From Armatimonadota bacterium (GTDB lineage Bacteria; Armatimonadota; UBA5829): a stretch of 64,000 nucleotides of DNA. Position 1 is the first letter of the stretch. Every line of letters starts with the position of its first letter. The position numbers and the translations under genes are program-made. This document shows, one piece after another, positions 28,283 to 36,825 of the stretch. The notes beneath the pieces were generated by a model. It worked only from the letters and a program-made list of their open reading frames with translations, was not told where the DNA came from and made no database searches. The DNA is taken from positions 1-64,000 of the forward strand of contig JAMCYN010000165.1 of assembly GCA_023474015.1 (NCBI GenBank), given 5' to 3'.

Positions 28283-29613
28283 TGCCTGGCCAGTTCGACA
28301 AACTTCCCATAGCGCTCGACACAACCTATCTCGAACCGAACGTTACCCCTGAGATGGTCAAGCTGAAACAAGACCTAATCAGGGAAGTGGACCATTCTCT
28401 GCGCTCCGGCGCTTGCCCCGGCTGCGAGTTCACCGGGTGGCTAAAGCCGGACAAGATCCTTGGCCTTTACGAGCTGCTCAAGCTGAAATCGACCGCTGAG
28501 CGCCTCGAGCGTGAGACGGATGTATTGCTCGTAATAGGCATCGGCGGGTCATATTTGGGCGCGCGTGCCGTGGTCGAGGCGCTTTCGGAGAATCCGGAGA
28601 GGGTCGTCTACGCGGGCCACAACCTCTCGGCCCACTACATGACGCGGCTCAAAGCACGGCTCGCGGGCAAGAAGGTCGCGGTCAATGTCGTGTCAAAGTC
28701 CGGTACCACGACCGAACCCGCCGTCGCGTTCAGGGTCGTGAAGGAGCTGCTGGAGAAGAGCATCAGGAAAGAGTGGGTGGTCGCCACCACCGACCTGGAC
28801 CGGGGCGCCCTGCTGCGGATGGCGAAGAAGGCCGGTTATGAGACAATGGTCGTGCCGGATGATATCGGCGGGCGATATTCGACGCTTTCGGCTGTCGGGC
28901 TGCTTCCCGCCGCCTACGCGGGGGTTGATGTCGATGCGATGATCTCCGGGGCGAAGACATGCGCGGACCTCTGCTCCAACACCGACCCCACAGCGAACCC
29001 CGCATACTACTACGCGGCGGCGCGGAACATACTTTATTCGCAGGGCACGGCGGTCGAGATACTGGCCTCGTTCGAGCCGCGCCTGCACTACTTCGCTGAG
29101 TGGTGGAAGCAGTTGTTCGGCGAAAGCCAGGGCAAGGAGAACATGGCCCTCTACCCGGCCTCCGTGGACTTCACCACCGACCTCCACTCGCTCGGTCAGT
29201 ACATCCAGGAGGGACGCAGAATACTCGCGGAGACATTCCTGATAATCGACGAGGGTGAGCCCTCGATCGAGATTCCGTTAACCGAGGATGACGCCGACGG
29301 CCTGAACTACCTCGTCGCGCGCGAGGTCAGCTACGTTAACTCGATGGCCTATAAAGCGACCGCCAAAGCACACCGCGACGGCGGCATACCGAACATGACG
29401 GTCCACCTGAAAAAGCTGGATGCATTTTCCCTGGGCGCTCTCATCTACTTCTTCGAGATTGCCTGCGCCGTCGACGCGCTGATGCTTGGGGTAAACCCGT
29501 TCGACCAGCCCGGCGTGGAGGCCTATAAGACCGAGATGTTCAAGCTCCTGGGCAAGCCGGGATTCAAACTCGAAGAGGGCGAAGAGCGGGAGCGCACCTA
29601 CATTCAATTCTAG
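28282..29613 (+). CDS. pgi: Glucose-6-phosphate isomerase
   Basis: 443 residues, the shorter form of PGI found in Firmicutes and related lineages. Sugar-phosphate motifs are IGIGGSYLGARAV, SKSGTTTEPAVAFR, the catalytic segment FGESQGKE and LKKLDAFSLGALIYF. It interconverts glucose 6-phosphate and fructose 6-phosphate. ATG 28282 overlaps the pth stop as TAATG. Its presence with eno and a glucokinase-like ROK gene indicates an ordinary glycolytic route. Confidence 0.98.
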   Translation: MPGQFDKLPIALDTTYLEPNVTPEMVKLKQDLIREVDHSLRSGACPGCEFTGWLKPDKILGLYELLKLKSTAERLERETDVLLVIGIGGSYLGARAVVEALSENPERVVYAGHNLSAHYMTRLKARLAGKKVAVNVVSKSGTTTEPAVAFRVVKELLEKSIRKEWVVATTDLDRGALLRMAKKAGYETMVVPDDIGGRYSTLSAVGLLPAAYAGVDVDAMISGAKTCADLCSNTDPTANPAYYYAAARNILYSQGTAVEILASFEPRLHYFAEWWKQLFGESQGKENMALYPASVDFTTDLHSLGQYIQEGRRILAETFLIIDEGEPSIEIPLTEDDADGLNYLVAREVSYVNSMAYKATAKAHRDGGIPNMTVHLKKLDAFSLGALIYFFEIACAVDALMLGVNPFDQPGVEAYKTEMFKLLGKPGFKLEEGEERERTYIQF

Positions 29614-29625
29614 ACGAGGAACCGA

Positions 29626-29955
29626 ATGTCCAAGAACACACCAGCACAATTCGACGGCGTCAGCGTCGTCTGCAAGGCCAATGTCTACTTCGACGGCAAA
29701 GTCGTCAGCCACACCATTCTGTTCCCGGATGGCACCAAGAAGTCTCTCGGCCTGATCTATCCGGGAACCTATACGTTCAACACCGGCGCGCCGGAGAATA
29801 TGGCGATCATAGCGGGCTCATGCCGGGTCAGGGTCGCGGGTGCGCCAGACTGGGTCGCCATCCCCGCTGGGGAGGCCTTCGATGTGGTCGGCAACTCGTC
29901 GTTCGAGATAGCCGTGGACGCAGAGATCGCGGAGTACGTCTGCTCGTTCGGCTGA
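29626..29955 (+). CDS. ppnP: Pyrimidine/purine nucleoside phosphorylase PpnP
   Basis: A 109-residue single-cupin protein matching the YaiE/PpnP family: YFDGKVVSHTILF, PGTYTFNTGAPENMAIIAG, the cupin core WVAIPAGEAFDVVGNSSFE and a C-terminal YVCSF. It splits nucleosides to base and ribose 1-phosphate. Starts 12 bases after pgi behind ACGAGGAACCGA. Compared with the E. coli protein there are about 15 extra residues at the N-terminus and in an early loop. Confidence 0.92.
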   Translation: MSKNTPAQFDGVSVVCKANVYFDGKVVSHTILFPDGTKKSLGLIYPGTYTFNTGAPENMAIIAGSCRVRVAGAPDWVAIPAGEAFDVVGNSSFEIAVDAEIAEYVCSFG

Positions 29956-29987
29956 TCTATCCAACTCTTGATCTCAACGAGGTGCGG

Positions 29988-30515
29988 ATGACTGGCAAAC
30001 GGCGAATACTGATCTTCACCGGTAACGGTAAGGGTAAGACAACGGCCGCGATGGGAATGGCGCTCAGAGCGAGCGGTCATGGTATGCGCGTGAAGATAAT
30101 CCAGTTCGTGAAGGCGGATTCGTCGACCGGCGAGATAGCCGCGATAGAGCATCTGCCCGAAGTGGAGATCATTCAGACCGGGCGGGGTTTTCTGCCCGAG
30201 AACTCCAGTCCCGCGATTGAAGCGCATCGCGAGGCGGCTCTAAGGGGCCTGCGAATAGCTGAAGAGGCGCTGGACTCCGGCGACTACGACCTGGTCATAC
30301 TAGACGAAATATGCTTCGCGGTGGCGAGGAAGCTGCTGAATGAAGAGCAGGTCGTTGCAGCCGTGGAGCGAGCAAATCCTCATACGACCGTGGTAATGAC
30401 CGGCAGAGGCGCAACCGATCGGCTGATCGAGATCGCGGATACTGTGACGGAGATGCGGGAGATAAAGCATGGTATGTTGGAGGGGCGGCCCGCACGGAAA
30501 GGTGTGGAGTTCTGA
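29988..30515 (+). CDS. cobO: Corrinoid adenosyltransferase, CobO/BtuR type
   Basis: 175 residues. Transfers the adenosyl group from ATP to cob(I)alamin or cob(I)yrinate diamide to make coenzyme B12 forms. Visible are the P-loop IFTGNGKGKTTAAMGMALRA, IIQFVKADSSTGE and VILDEICFAV. The start ATG 29988 follows CGAGGTGCGG. Last gene of the prs operon, followed at once by a perfect hairpin. No other cobalamin genes or cobalamin riboswitch are in the window, so a salvage role is likely. Confidence 0.95.
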   Translation: MTGKRRILIFTGNGKGKTTAAMGMALRASGHGMRVKIIQFVKADSSTGEIAAIEHLPEVEIIQTGRGFLPENSSPAIEAHREAALRGLRIAEEALDSGDYDLVILDEICFAVARKLLNEEQVVAAVERANPHTTVVMTGRGATDRLIEIADTVTEMREIKHGMLEGRPARKGVEF

Positions 30516-30521
30516 AAACAA

Positions 30522-30551
30522 TGGCGACCCCTAAAGCTTTCGGGGTCGCCA
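30522..30551. terminator. Hairpin ending the prs-cobO operon
   Basis: TGGCGACCCC (30522-30531) and GGGGTCGCCA (30542-30551), a perfect 10-pair stem with a 10-base loop. It is not followed by T residues but by ACATCGAAAGGAGAGAAGG. Confidence 0.65.
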
Positions 30552-30570
30552 CATCGAAAGGAGAGAAGGT

Positions 30571-30684
30571 ATGCTATCACATATAAGACGCAGCAAGTGC
30601 CCGATATGTTCGCCGGTTCCCGTGATTATTTTCACGAATGTTGTGGTGAGCCTATTTCCTCTCCATTCCGCTCACGAGTTTTGA
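30571..30684 (+). CDS. Possible 37-residue small protein with a CxxC motif
   Basis: ATG 30571 stands eight bases after a strong AAAGGAGAGAAGG, and the frame reads MLSHIRRSKCPICSPVPVII, a basic start with Cys-x-x-Cys, then a hydrophobic stretch (VVVSLFPL). It overlaps the 3' end of the opposing membrane-protein gene by 33 bases. The ribosome-binding site is the main evidence; no homology is claimed. It could equally be a chance frame after the operon terminator. Confidence 0.3.
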   Translation: MLSHIRRSKCPICSPVPVIIFTNVVVSLFPLHSAHEF

Positions 30685-30933
30685 GAACAAACCCAGTGCC
30701 AGGAACGTCGGCGCCCAGTGGCCCACAAAGATGGCGTCCTCTTTTTTCCTGAGTCCGTAAAGGATCAGAGACAGGAGTATCGAGCCCAAGGTCATCCCCA
30801 GGTAGAACGGGGATGGAGCATTCTCGGGAATCGCCATCGCCGCCTTGAGGGGACCCCTGCGTTCTTTCATCGTCTCCGCGGCCTCTTCCACCGTTTCCTT
30901 GGCCTTCTCTTTCATAGCCGTTGCTACCGTCAT
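30652..30933 (-). CDS. Small two-helix membrane protein
   Basis: 93 residues from ATG 30933, chosen because GGAGGTGCTTT lies directly upstream; the longer frame to 31026 has no such site. An N-terminal charged, probably helical amphipathic region (KEKAKETVEEAAETMKERRG) is followed by two membrane segments (FYLGMTLGSILLSLILYGL and HWAPTFLALGLFSKL) joined by a charged RKKEDA loop. No recognised family. It resembles small envelope-stress or anchoring proteins only in general layout. Confidence 0.65.
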   Translation of the reverse strand: MTVATAMKEKAKETVEEAAETMKERRGPLKAAMAIPENAPSPFYLGMTLGSILLSLILYGLRKKEDAIFVGHWAPTFLALGLFSKLVSGMERK

Positions 30934-31043
30934 AAAGCACCTCCACGGGGCTAATATCGTTTCGGTATTAAAATGCCGAAACACCGCACCTCTCCGTACA
31001 ACTTTCTTTACCCCGAGCCGTGCCACCGGAAAACGGGAGCCCT

Positions 31044-31784
31044 CTACGGCACGTGCGGATCGTGCGGAGGATCGGGGAGCCCGAACCCGCGGTTGGGCTG
31101 CAAGAAACCTCGATCTATGTAGGTCGCGTAATCCCTGAACTCGTAGTTCGCGTTGATAGCCCGAACCGCGTCCGCCAGGACCTCATAATTGGCTATACCG
31201 TACCTCAATGGCGGCTCACCGCCCAGGACACGATCCGCCATGTCCAGGACCTGCCCCACTGTCCGGCCCTTGAACAACCCGAATCTGACAATGAACTTCT
31301 CCAAGTCGTAACCCGGGTGCCTCGGCATAACTCGGACATCATTGAACGCCACATTCATAGTGAGCGCGATCACTTCCCCGGCCAGCGCGCCGCCCTGCGA
31401 CTGCAGCGGAGCCGGAATTCTGAAGTCCTGCGTGAAGACGAGTGGGCCGGACGGGCCGGTTCGCGGCAGGAACCGGATGAGATTGGTCAGGCCGGACCTG
31501 GAACCCTCCACGGCCATCGTTCGCGCTCCACCCACATATAACCAGTTACGACGCACGTGTCCGTAGAACGAGAAATTGTTGAAGGCGTATCGCCAACGGC
31601 TGTACATCAGGTTCTGGCCGATGGGCGAGCGCCAGTTCTCCTGAGTGAGTGTAACAGGTCTGTAACGCTGCCGGCTGTTGGCACTGTCCTGTCCGAATGC
31701 CGGCCACGTCGTGAGAAAAACGATGGCGCCAAATAGGATGGCTGTCGCCAGACACATCGTGCGCTTTCGAGACGAGTCAAGCAT
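31044..31784 (-). CDS. Secreted protein of unknown function
   Basis: 246 residues from ATG 31784, which has GGAGGG nine bases upstream. A signal peptide (MCLATAILFGAIVFLTTWPAFG) is followed by a mature domain rich in Arg, Tyr and Phe. The middle shows possible beta strands (LVFTQDFRIPAPLQ, IALTMNVAFNDVRVM) and a helical stretch (VGQVLDMADRVLGG). No catalytic motif seen. It is separated by 110 bases from the small membrane protein on the same strand, so co-expression is plausible. Confidence 0.65.
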   Translation of the reverse strand: MLDSSRKRTMCLATAILFGAIVFLTTWPAFGQDSANSRQRYRPVTLTQENWRSPIGQNLMYSRWRYAFNNFSFYGHVRRNWLYVGGARTMAVEGSRSGLTNLIRFLPRTGPSGPLVFTQDFRIPAPLQSQGGALAGEVIALTMNVAFNDVRVMPRHPGYDLEKFIVRFGLFKGRTVGQVLDMADRVLGGEPPLRYGIANYEVLADAVRAINANYEFRDYATYIDRGFLQPNRGFGLPDPPHDPHVP

Positions 31785-31993
31785 GTGAACGTTCCCTCCT
31801 GATGGCTGAATCGGTTGCACGCCATACGTACCCGCCCGGCTGCCGTCGAAAACATCAAAATGCGGCCGAGTGTCAGGTTAGGTAACACCGCCTCGGCGGG
31901 AGCCTCGCCCTCCCTTCGGTCGCCTGTTGCCTGATTCACTCCTTGACCCGTCTCCACTCCTCGTGATACCCTGTCCCGTGGAGGACAGCAGAG

Positions 31994-33835
31994 TTGCCCA
32001 AGGATAAGACCCGCACTCCCACGTCGCGCGACAACGCCCGGCTCGCCATCTGGCTCGCATTACTCGTCGTGGTCGCGGTCGCTCCCTACGTTCCCTCGCT
32101 GTGGGGCCAGTTCACGCTCGACGATTGGCCGCTGATCGTGAGCGACCCGTTCGTCCACAGCCTGGCCAATGTGCCTCACGCGTTCGGAAGGGACTTCCTC
32201 CACGGCCATCTCGGAGACACCGTGCCTTACTACTATAGGCCGCTGATCACAATCTCGTTCATGATCAACTACGCTATCTCCGGCCCGAACCCGCTGCCGT
32301 TCAGAGTCACCAACCTCCTGCTGAATACCATAGCCGTGTTGCTCGTGTTTGTGATCGGTAGGCGATTGACGAAGAGTACGGTGATCGCGGGTGTTGCCGG
32401 ACTTGCTTATGCCGTACTGCCGAGCCATGCTGAGGCGGTCGCCTGGATATCCGGACGGACCGACGTTATGGCCACCGTGTTCCTGCTGGGGAGCTTCGCC
32501 GCGTTCTGCGCCGCCTATGAGTCGATTGGCAAGTTCAACTGGCTGATGGCGGGCCTTTGTGCCTTGCTCTTCACCTGTGCGCTCTTCTCCAAGGAAAGCG
32601 GCCTCACTCTCCCGCTGCTGTTCGCGCTCTATGCATGGGTGTTCGGCGGCAAGGCACGCAAGGGCGATTTGCTCAGATGGACCGCGCTGCTCCTGCCGCC
32701 GCTGGTGGTCTATTTGGTCATGCGCCGGCACGTGGTCGGCACTGCGATGGAGCAGTATGTGTTTTTCATGCTCAGGCAGAGGCTGATGGGCATCGGAATC
32801 GCGTATGCGGCATATCTGAGAATGCTGTTCTTCCCGCAAGAGGCGCGGGTCGTGTATGATGTCTTCCCCATCGGCATCAAGTATCCCCTCGTCGCTTTTG
32901 CCGCATGGCTGCTGCCTGTAGTATTGGTCGCACTCACGATTTGGGCGAGAAAGCGCGCGCCGCTGATCTCATTCGGGTCGATGTGGATATTCCTGGCGCT
33001 GCTTCCGGTGACGAACCTGCTTCCGACGATAGGCCCGGTACCGCAAGAGCGATTCGTATACCTTGCGAGCGTCGGTTCGTCGCTGATATTCGGCTGGCTT
33101 GCCTGCCGCATGGTCGAGTTCAAGCCGACATCGATACGCATCTGGCCGGCGGTCAGCAGGGTCATCATCTGCTGGTTGGTTCTCTATTGCGGAGCCCTGA
33201 CAGCGGGTGGCTGCCGATGCTATCAATCGAACGTGGCCTGGGCGCGCGCCGTCGGTAACACACGGTTCGCGGCTTATAACTGCGTGGCGGGGAAGTACTT
33301 CATGCAGGCAGGTTACTATAAAGAGGCGGATGCAAGCTACAGGAAAGCTATGGCCCAGGCGAGGAAGGGCGATCTCGACGCAAGCGATTTCGTCGGCTAC
33401 GCGGTGGTCAAGCGGCATCTCGGACGACCCGATCAGGCTGTCGAACTGCTGAAGACAGCCAAGACGATGTTCGGGGACACGGCCGCGATCGAGTACCATC
33501 TCGGAGTGTCATATGCGGAGGCCGGTAACATCAGGCGCGCCGCAGCCTCGTTTGTCCGTGCCACCGATATCGAGCCGAGGATGGCGTTTTCCTGGCGCAA
33601 TCTCGGCAGGGCGCGCCTGGAACTGCGGGAATTCCGGGGAGCGGTGGAGGCTTACGAACGGGCGTTCTCTACTATCAAGCCCAATGTGAAGGATAGATTC
33701 GCACTCGGCCAGGCGTACCTGGGGGCGGGAACTCGCGATAAGGCCCGGCACGAGTTCGAATACGTGGTGTCCGTTGAGCCGGATAGCGTGATCGGCAAAG
33801 AGTCAGCACGCAAGCTCAAGTCACTCGCGCGCTGA
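31994..33835 (+). CDS. Multi-spanning membrane protein with C-terminal TPR repeats (TMTC/PMT-like)
   Basis: 613 residues from TTG 31994 behind GTGGAGGACAGCAGAG. About 11 membrane helices (35-410) carry an early luminal loop with DDWPLIVSDP, the kind of acidic motif seen in GT-C mannosyltransferase-like proteins, followed by ISGRTDVMAT and FSKESGLTLPLLFALYAW, which are TMTC/DUF1736-like. Residues 430-610 form at least four tetratricopeptide repeats (YKEADASYRKAMAQAR; AAIEYHLGVSYAEAG; FSWRNLGRARLELREF; KDRFALGQAYLGAG). Likely attaches sugars from a lipid donor to an exported substrate held by the TPR domain, by analogy with the family. Monocistronic and convergent with the FKBP gene. Confidence 0.85.
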   Translation: MPKDKTRTPTSRDNARLAIWLALLVVVAVAPYVPSLWGQFTLDDWPLIVSDPFVHSLANVPHAFGRDFLHGHLGDTVPYYYRPLITISFMINYAISGPNPLPFRVTNLLLNTIAVLLVFVIGRRLTKSTVIAGVAGLAYAVLPSHAEAVAWISGRTDVMATVFLLGSFAAFCAAYESIGKFNWLMAGLCALLFTCALFSKESGLTLPLLFALYAWVFGGKARKGDLLRWTALLLPPLVVYLVMRRHVVGTAMEQYVFFMLRQRLMGIGIAYAAYLRMLFFPQEARVVYDVFPIGIKYPLVAFAAWLLPVVLVALTIWARKRAPLISFGSMWIFLALLPVTNLLPTIGPVPQERFVYLASVGSSLIFGWLACRMVEFKPTSIRIWPAVSRVIICWLVLYCGALTAGGCRCYQSNVAWARAVGNTRFAAYNCVAGKYFMQAGYYKEADASYRKAMAQARKGDLDASDFVGYAVVKRHLGRPDQAVELLKTAKTMFGDTAAIEYHLGVSYAEAGNIRRAAASFVRATDIEPRMAFSWRNLGRARLELREFRGAVEAYERAFSTIKPNVKDRFALGQAYLGAGTRDKARHEFEYVVSVEPDSVIGKESARKLKSLAR

Positions 33836-33848
33836 CCGTTTACCCATG

Positions 33849-34358
33849 TTATTCGCTGATTTTGAGAAGCTCCACCTCGAAGTTCAGCGTCGAGTTCGGC
33901 GGGATCTCGCCCATGTCCTGATCGCCATAGCCGAGCGGCGGCGGGACCTTTAGCTCTCTGACGCCGCCTACCTTCATCCCCCGCAGGCCTTCGTCCCAGC
34001 CCTTGATGACGGACCCTTCGCCGACGGTGAACGAGAACGGCTCGCGGCCCGGCTTCTTGGAACTGTCGAATACCGTGCCATCATCCAGCTTGCCCGTGTA
34101 GTTGACCGTGACGGTATCCCCTTCCTTGACGGCGGGACCCGTGCCGACTTTTTTGTCCCTGTATTTCAGCCCGGACTTGGTAGTAACCCATTTTCCCGGC
34201 GCGGCGGCAGGCGCACCGGCTACGGGCATCTCGGTCTGCGTTTCGGTTTGTGGCTGGGTTTGCGTCTCTACTTCGGTCTGTGGCTCTTCTTTCTTTCCGC
34301 AGCCGATAAAGGCAAGCGCAAGCGTCAACCCGATAAGAACAACTAATGCAAGTTTCAT
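33849..34358 (-). CDS. FKBP-type peptidyl-prolyl isomerase lipoprotein
   Basis: 169 residues from ATG 34358 with GAGAGGAAAT upstream. The N-terminus MKLALVVLIGLTLALAFIGC is a lipoprotein signal with the acylated cysteine at 20. A Thr/Gln/Glu-rich linker of about 30 residues follows, then one FKBP domain (about 60-169) with VNYTGKLDDGTVFDSS, the conserved VIKGWDEGLRGMKVGG, and PPPLGYGD. It should fold proteins in the periplasm while anchored to a membrane. Divergent from argC. Confidence 0.93.
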   Translation of the reverse strand: MKLALVVLIGLTLALAFIGCGKKEEPQTEVETQTQPQTETQTEMPVAGAPAAAPGKWVTTKSGLKYRDKKVGTGPAVKEGDTVTVNYTGKLDDGTVFDSSKKPGREPFSFTVGEGSVIKGWDEGLRGMKVGGVRELKVPPPLGYGDQDMGEIPPNSTLNFEVELLKISE

Positions 34359-34427
34359 GGCACGATTTCCTCTCTGCGTTCTGGTGTGCATGTTAACCCC
34401 GAGCGAGCGCGGCGTCAAGCCCGCGGT

Positions 34428-34457
34428 TTGCCAAGTCGCTCGGGGCGCTGGTATAAT
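34428..34457 (+). promoter_or_regulatory. Promoter of the argC-argJ operon
   Basis: TTGCCA (34428-34433), 18 bases, perfect TATAAT (34452-34457), 40 bases before argC. No arginine-repressor box recognised. Confidence 0.7.
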
Positions 34458-34496
34458 TCACTTGAGTCAAGGCTGATTCGAAAGGTTATGTGAGCG

Positions 34497-35549
34497 ATGA
34501 TCAAGGTCGGAATAGTGGGCGCTTCGGGTTACGCCGGAGCGGAGCTGATACGGTATCTGCTGGGGCATCCTGGGGCGGAGATCACCTACCTTGCCTCGGA
34601 TACATACGCAGGCAAGCATATTTCGCACGCATATCCCGGCTTTCTGGGACAGGATCTGCCTCTGTGCGAAAGGTTCGATGCCGGGAAGGCCGCTGACAAG
34701 GCCGATTTATTCTTCCTGGCGCAGGGCAACGGCAATGGGATGAAAACGGCGCCCGCCCTGATCGAATCCGGCAAGAAGATTGTCGATGTGCCCGCCGACT
34801 TCAGGCTCAAGGACCTCTCGGTTTACAAGAAACACTACGGCATCGAACATAGCGCGCCCGAGCTGGCAGCCGAGGCGGTCTATGGCATATCCGAACTCCA
34901 TCCTAAGGAGATCGCCAGGGCGAGAATAGTCGCCAATCCCGGCTGCTATGCCACCAGCGCCATACTCGCGCTCGCGCCGCTTGTAAGCCGGAAGATGATA
35001 GACCTTGAATCGCTCATCATCGACTCGAAGTCCGGCGTATCGGGAGCCGGGCGGTCGAAGATCGAGGTGTCGGGGCTGTTCTGCGAGATCAACGAGGGCT
35101 TTAAGGCTTACGCGGTCGCCACCCACCGCCATACTCCCGAGATCGAGCAAGAGCTTTCGGCGCTTGGCGGAGAGAACGTGAACCTGAGCTTCACCCCTCA
35201 CCTGATCCCGATGAACCGGGGCATCCTCACGACGGCTTATGCAAGCGCGCCTCGGGGCAAGAGCATGCCGGCGACTTCCGAGCTGATCGCGATCTACAGG
35301 GAGTTCTACGTGGGCAAGACGTTTGTAATCGTATTGGACGAAGGCAGCCAGCCCTGCACGAAAAACGTATTCGGCGCCAATTTCTGCCATATTGGATTGG
35401 TAACCGACAGTCGCACGGGCCGGGCCATAATCACGTGCGCGATAGACAACATGGGCAAGGGCGCAGCCGGGCAGGCGGTTCAGAATATGAACCTGATGTG
35501 CGGCTTGGACGAGACCACGGGGCTAATGAGCCCGGCGATTTATCCGTAG
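34497..35549 (+). CDS. argC: N-acetyl-gamma-glutamyl-phosphate reductase
   Basis: 350 residues. Third step of arginine synthesis, NADPH-dependent reduction of N-acetylglutamyl phosphate. The Rossmann start IKVGIVGASGYAGAELIRYL, the catalytic cysteine in ANPGCYATSA, the DSKSGVSGAGR loop and the THRHTPEIEQEL region are present. It is followed 25 bases later by argJ, the usual order. argB and argD are not in the window; the class III aminotransferase at 3.7 kb is not near enough to be assigned as ArgD. Confidence 0.97.
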   Translation: MIKVGIVGASGYAGAELIRYLLGHPGAEITYLASDTYAGKHISHAYPGFLGQDLPLCERFDAGKAADKADLFFLAQGNGNGMKTAPALIESGKKIVDVPADFRLKDLSVYKKHYGIEHSAPELAAEAVYGISELHPKEIARARIVANPGCYATSAILALAPLVSRKMIDLESLIIDSKSGVSGAGRSKIEVSGLFCEINEGFKAYAVATHRHTPEIEQELSALGGENVNLSFTPHLIPMNRGILTTAYASAPRGKSMPATSELIAIYREFYVGKTFVIVLDEGSQPCTKNVFGANFCHIGLVTDSRTGRAIITCAIDNMGKGAAGQAVQNMNLMCGLDETTGLMSPAIYP

Positions 35550-35574
35550 CTGAAACGATATGGGAGCGTAGCGC

Positions 35575-36774
35575 ATGAAGCAGATTTCGGGCGCCGTGAC
35601 CGCGCCGAAGGGGTTCCAGGCCGCCGGGGTGAGGTGCGGAATCAAGCAAGATGGGACCGACCTCGCGATCGTCTATTCGGAGGTCGAGTGTTCAGTCGCG
35701 GCGGTTTTTACGAAGAACGCCTTCAAGGCCGCATCGGTGGTCCGGAACCTGGAGAAGCTGCCGGCCGGCCGCGCGCGGGCCATTGTCGCAAACAGCGGCA
35801 ACGCGAACGCGTGCACGGGTGAGAAGGGCCTGAAAGATGTGGACTACATCTGCAAGTTCGCCGGTGAGCTTCTGAATGTTCCCCCGGAACAGGTCTTCAA
35901 CGCGTCCACCGGCATAATCGGCGTGCCGCTTCCGATGGACAAGATCGAAATAGGCATAATGGACGCTATAGCCGAGCTTGCGGAGGATGGCGGTGATGCG
36001 GCCTCGGTCGCCATCCTGACCACCGATACCGGCCCCAAGACCTCGGCATATGAGATCGGAATCGGTGGCGTCCCGGTGCGGATCGGAGCGATGTGCAAGG
36101 GCGCGGGGATGATCTGCCCTAACATGGCGACGATGCTCTGCTTTGTCACAACGGACGCGGTAATCGATTCGCCGACATTGCAGAAAACACTCTCGTCGAG
36201 CGTGGAGCGCAGCCTGAACTGCCTCACGATTGATGGCGATATGAGCACAAACGACTCCGTGATCGTTCTCGCCAACGGCCAATCCGGCTGTCCCAAACTG
36301 ACCGAGGGAACGGCGGACCACGACGCGTTCGCGAAGGCGCTCGATCATGTTTGCATGGACCTCGCCCGTGCGATAGCGAAAGATGGCGAGGGTGCAACTA
36401 AATATGTCGAGGTACGCGTAATAAACGCGGAGAGCTACCAGGATGCGAAACTGGCCGCGATGAAAATAGCCAATTCCCCGCTCGTGAAAACCGCGATCTT
36501 TGGCCAGGACCCAAACTGGGGCCGGGTGCTGTGCGCGGTCGGCGGATCGGGCGCGAAAGTGGTCCCGGAAAAGGCCTCGCTTTTCTTCGGAGATGTGAAG
36601 ATAGTCGAAAATGGGGAGCCCGTGAAGCTGCGGCCCGAGGCCGCGCGAGAGCCGATGCTCGGCAAAGACCTCCGGATAACGGTGGACCTGGACCTGGGCA
36701 ATGAAGAAGCGACGGTGCTCACGTGCGACTTCTCGTACGAATACGTTAAGATCAACGCCGAGTACCACACGTAG
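35575..36774 (+). CDS. argJ: Bifunctional glutamate N-acetyltransferase ArgJ
   Basis: 399 residues. Moves the acetyl group from N-acetylornithine to glutamate, recycling the arginine pathway. The self-cleavage site is conserved in KGAGMICPNMATMLCF, where the threonine becomes the new N-terminal nucleophile of the beta chain. Other signatures are the oxyanion region ASTGIIGVPLP, DGDMSTNDSV, and IFGQDPNWGRVLCAVG. ATG 35575 follows GGGAGCGTAGCGC. Operon partner of argC. Confidence 0.97.
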   Translation: MKQISGAVTAPKGFQAAGVRCGIKQDGTDLAIVYSEVECSVAAVFTKNAFKAASVVRNLEKLPAGRARAIVANSGNANACTGEKGLKDVDYICKFAGELLNVPPEQVFNASTGIIGVPLPMDKIEIGIMDAIAELAEDGGDAASVAILTTDTGPKTSAYEIGIGGVPVRIGAMCKGAGMICPNMATMLCFVTTDAVIDSPTLQKTLSSSVERSLNCLTIDGDMSTNDSVIVLANGQSGCPKLTEGTADHDAFAKALDHVCMDLARAIAKDGEGATKYVEVRVINAESYQDAKLAAMKIANSPLVKTAIFGQDPNWGRVLCAVGGSGAKVVPEKASLFFGDVKIVENGEPVKLRPEAAREPMLGKDLRITVDLDLGNEEATVLTCDFSYEYVKINAEYHT

Positions 36775-36825
36775 ATTGCCGGTGCGCGGGATACGGCGCG
36801 GCCGGATAGTAAGGAATCCGAGCAA

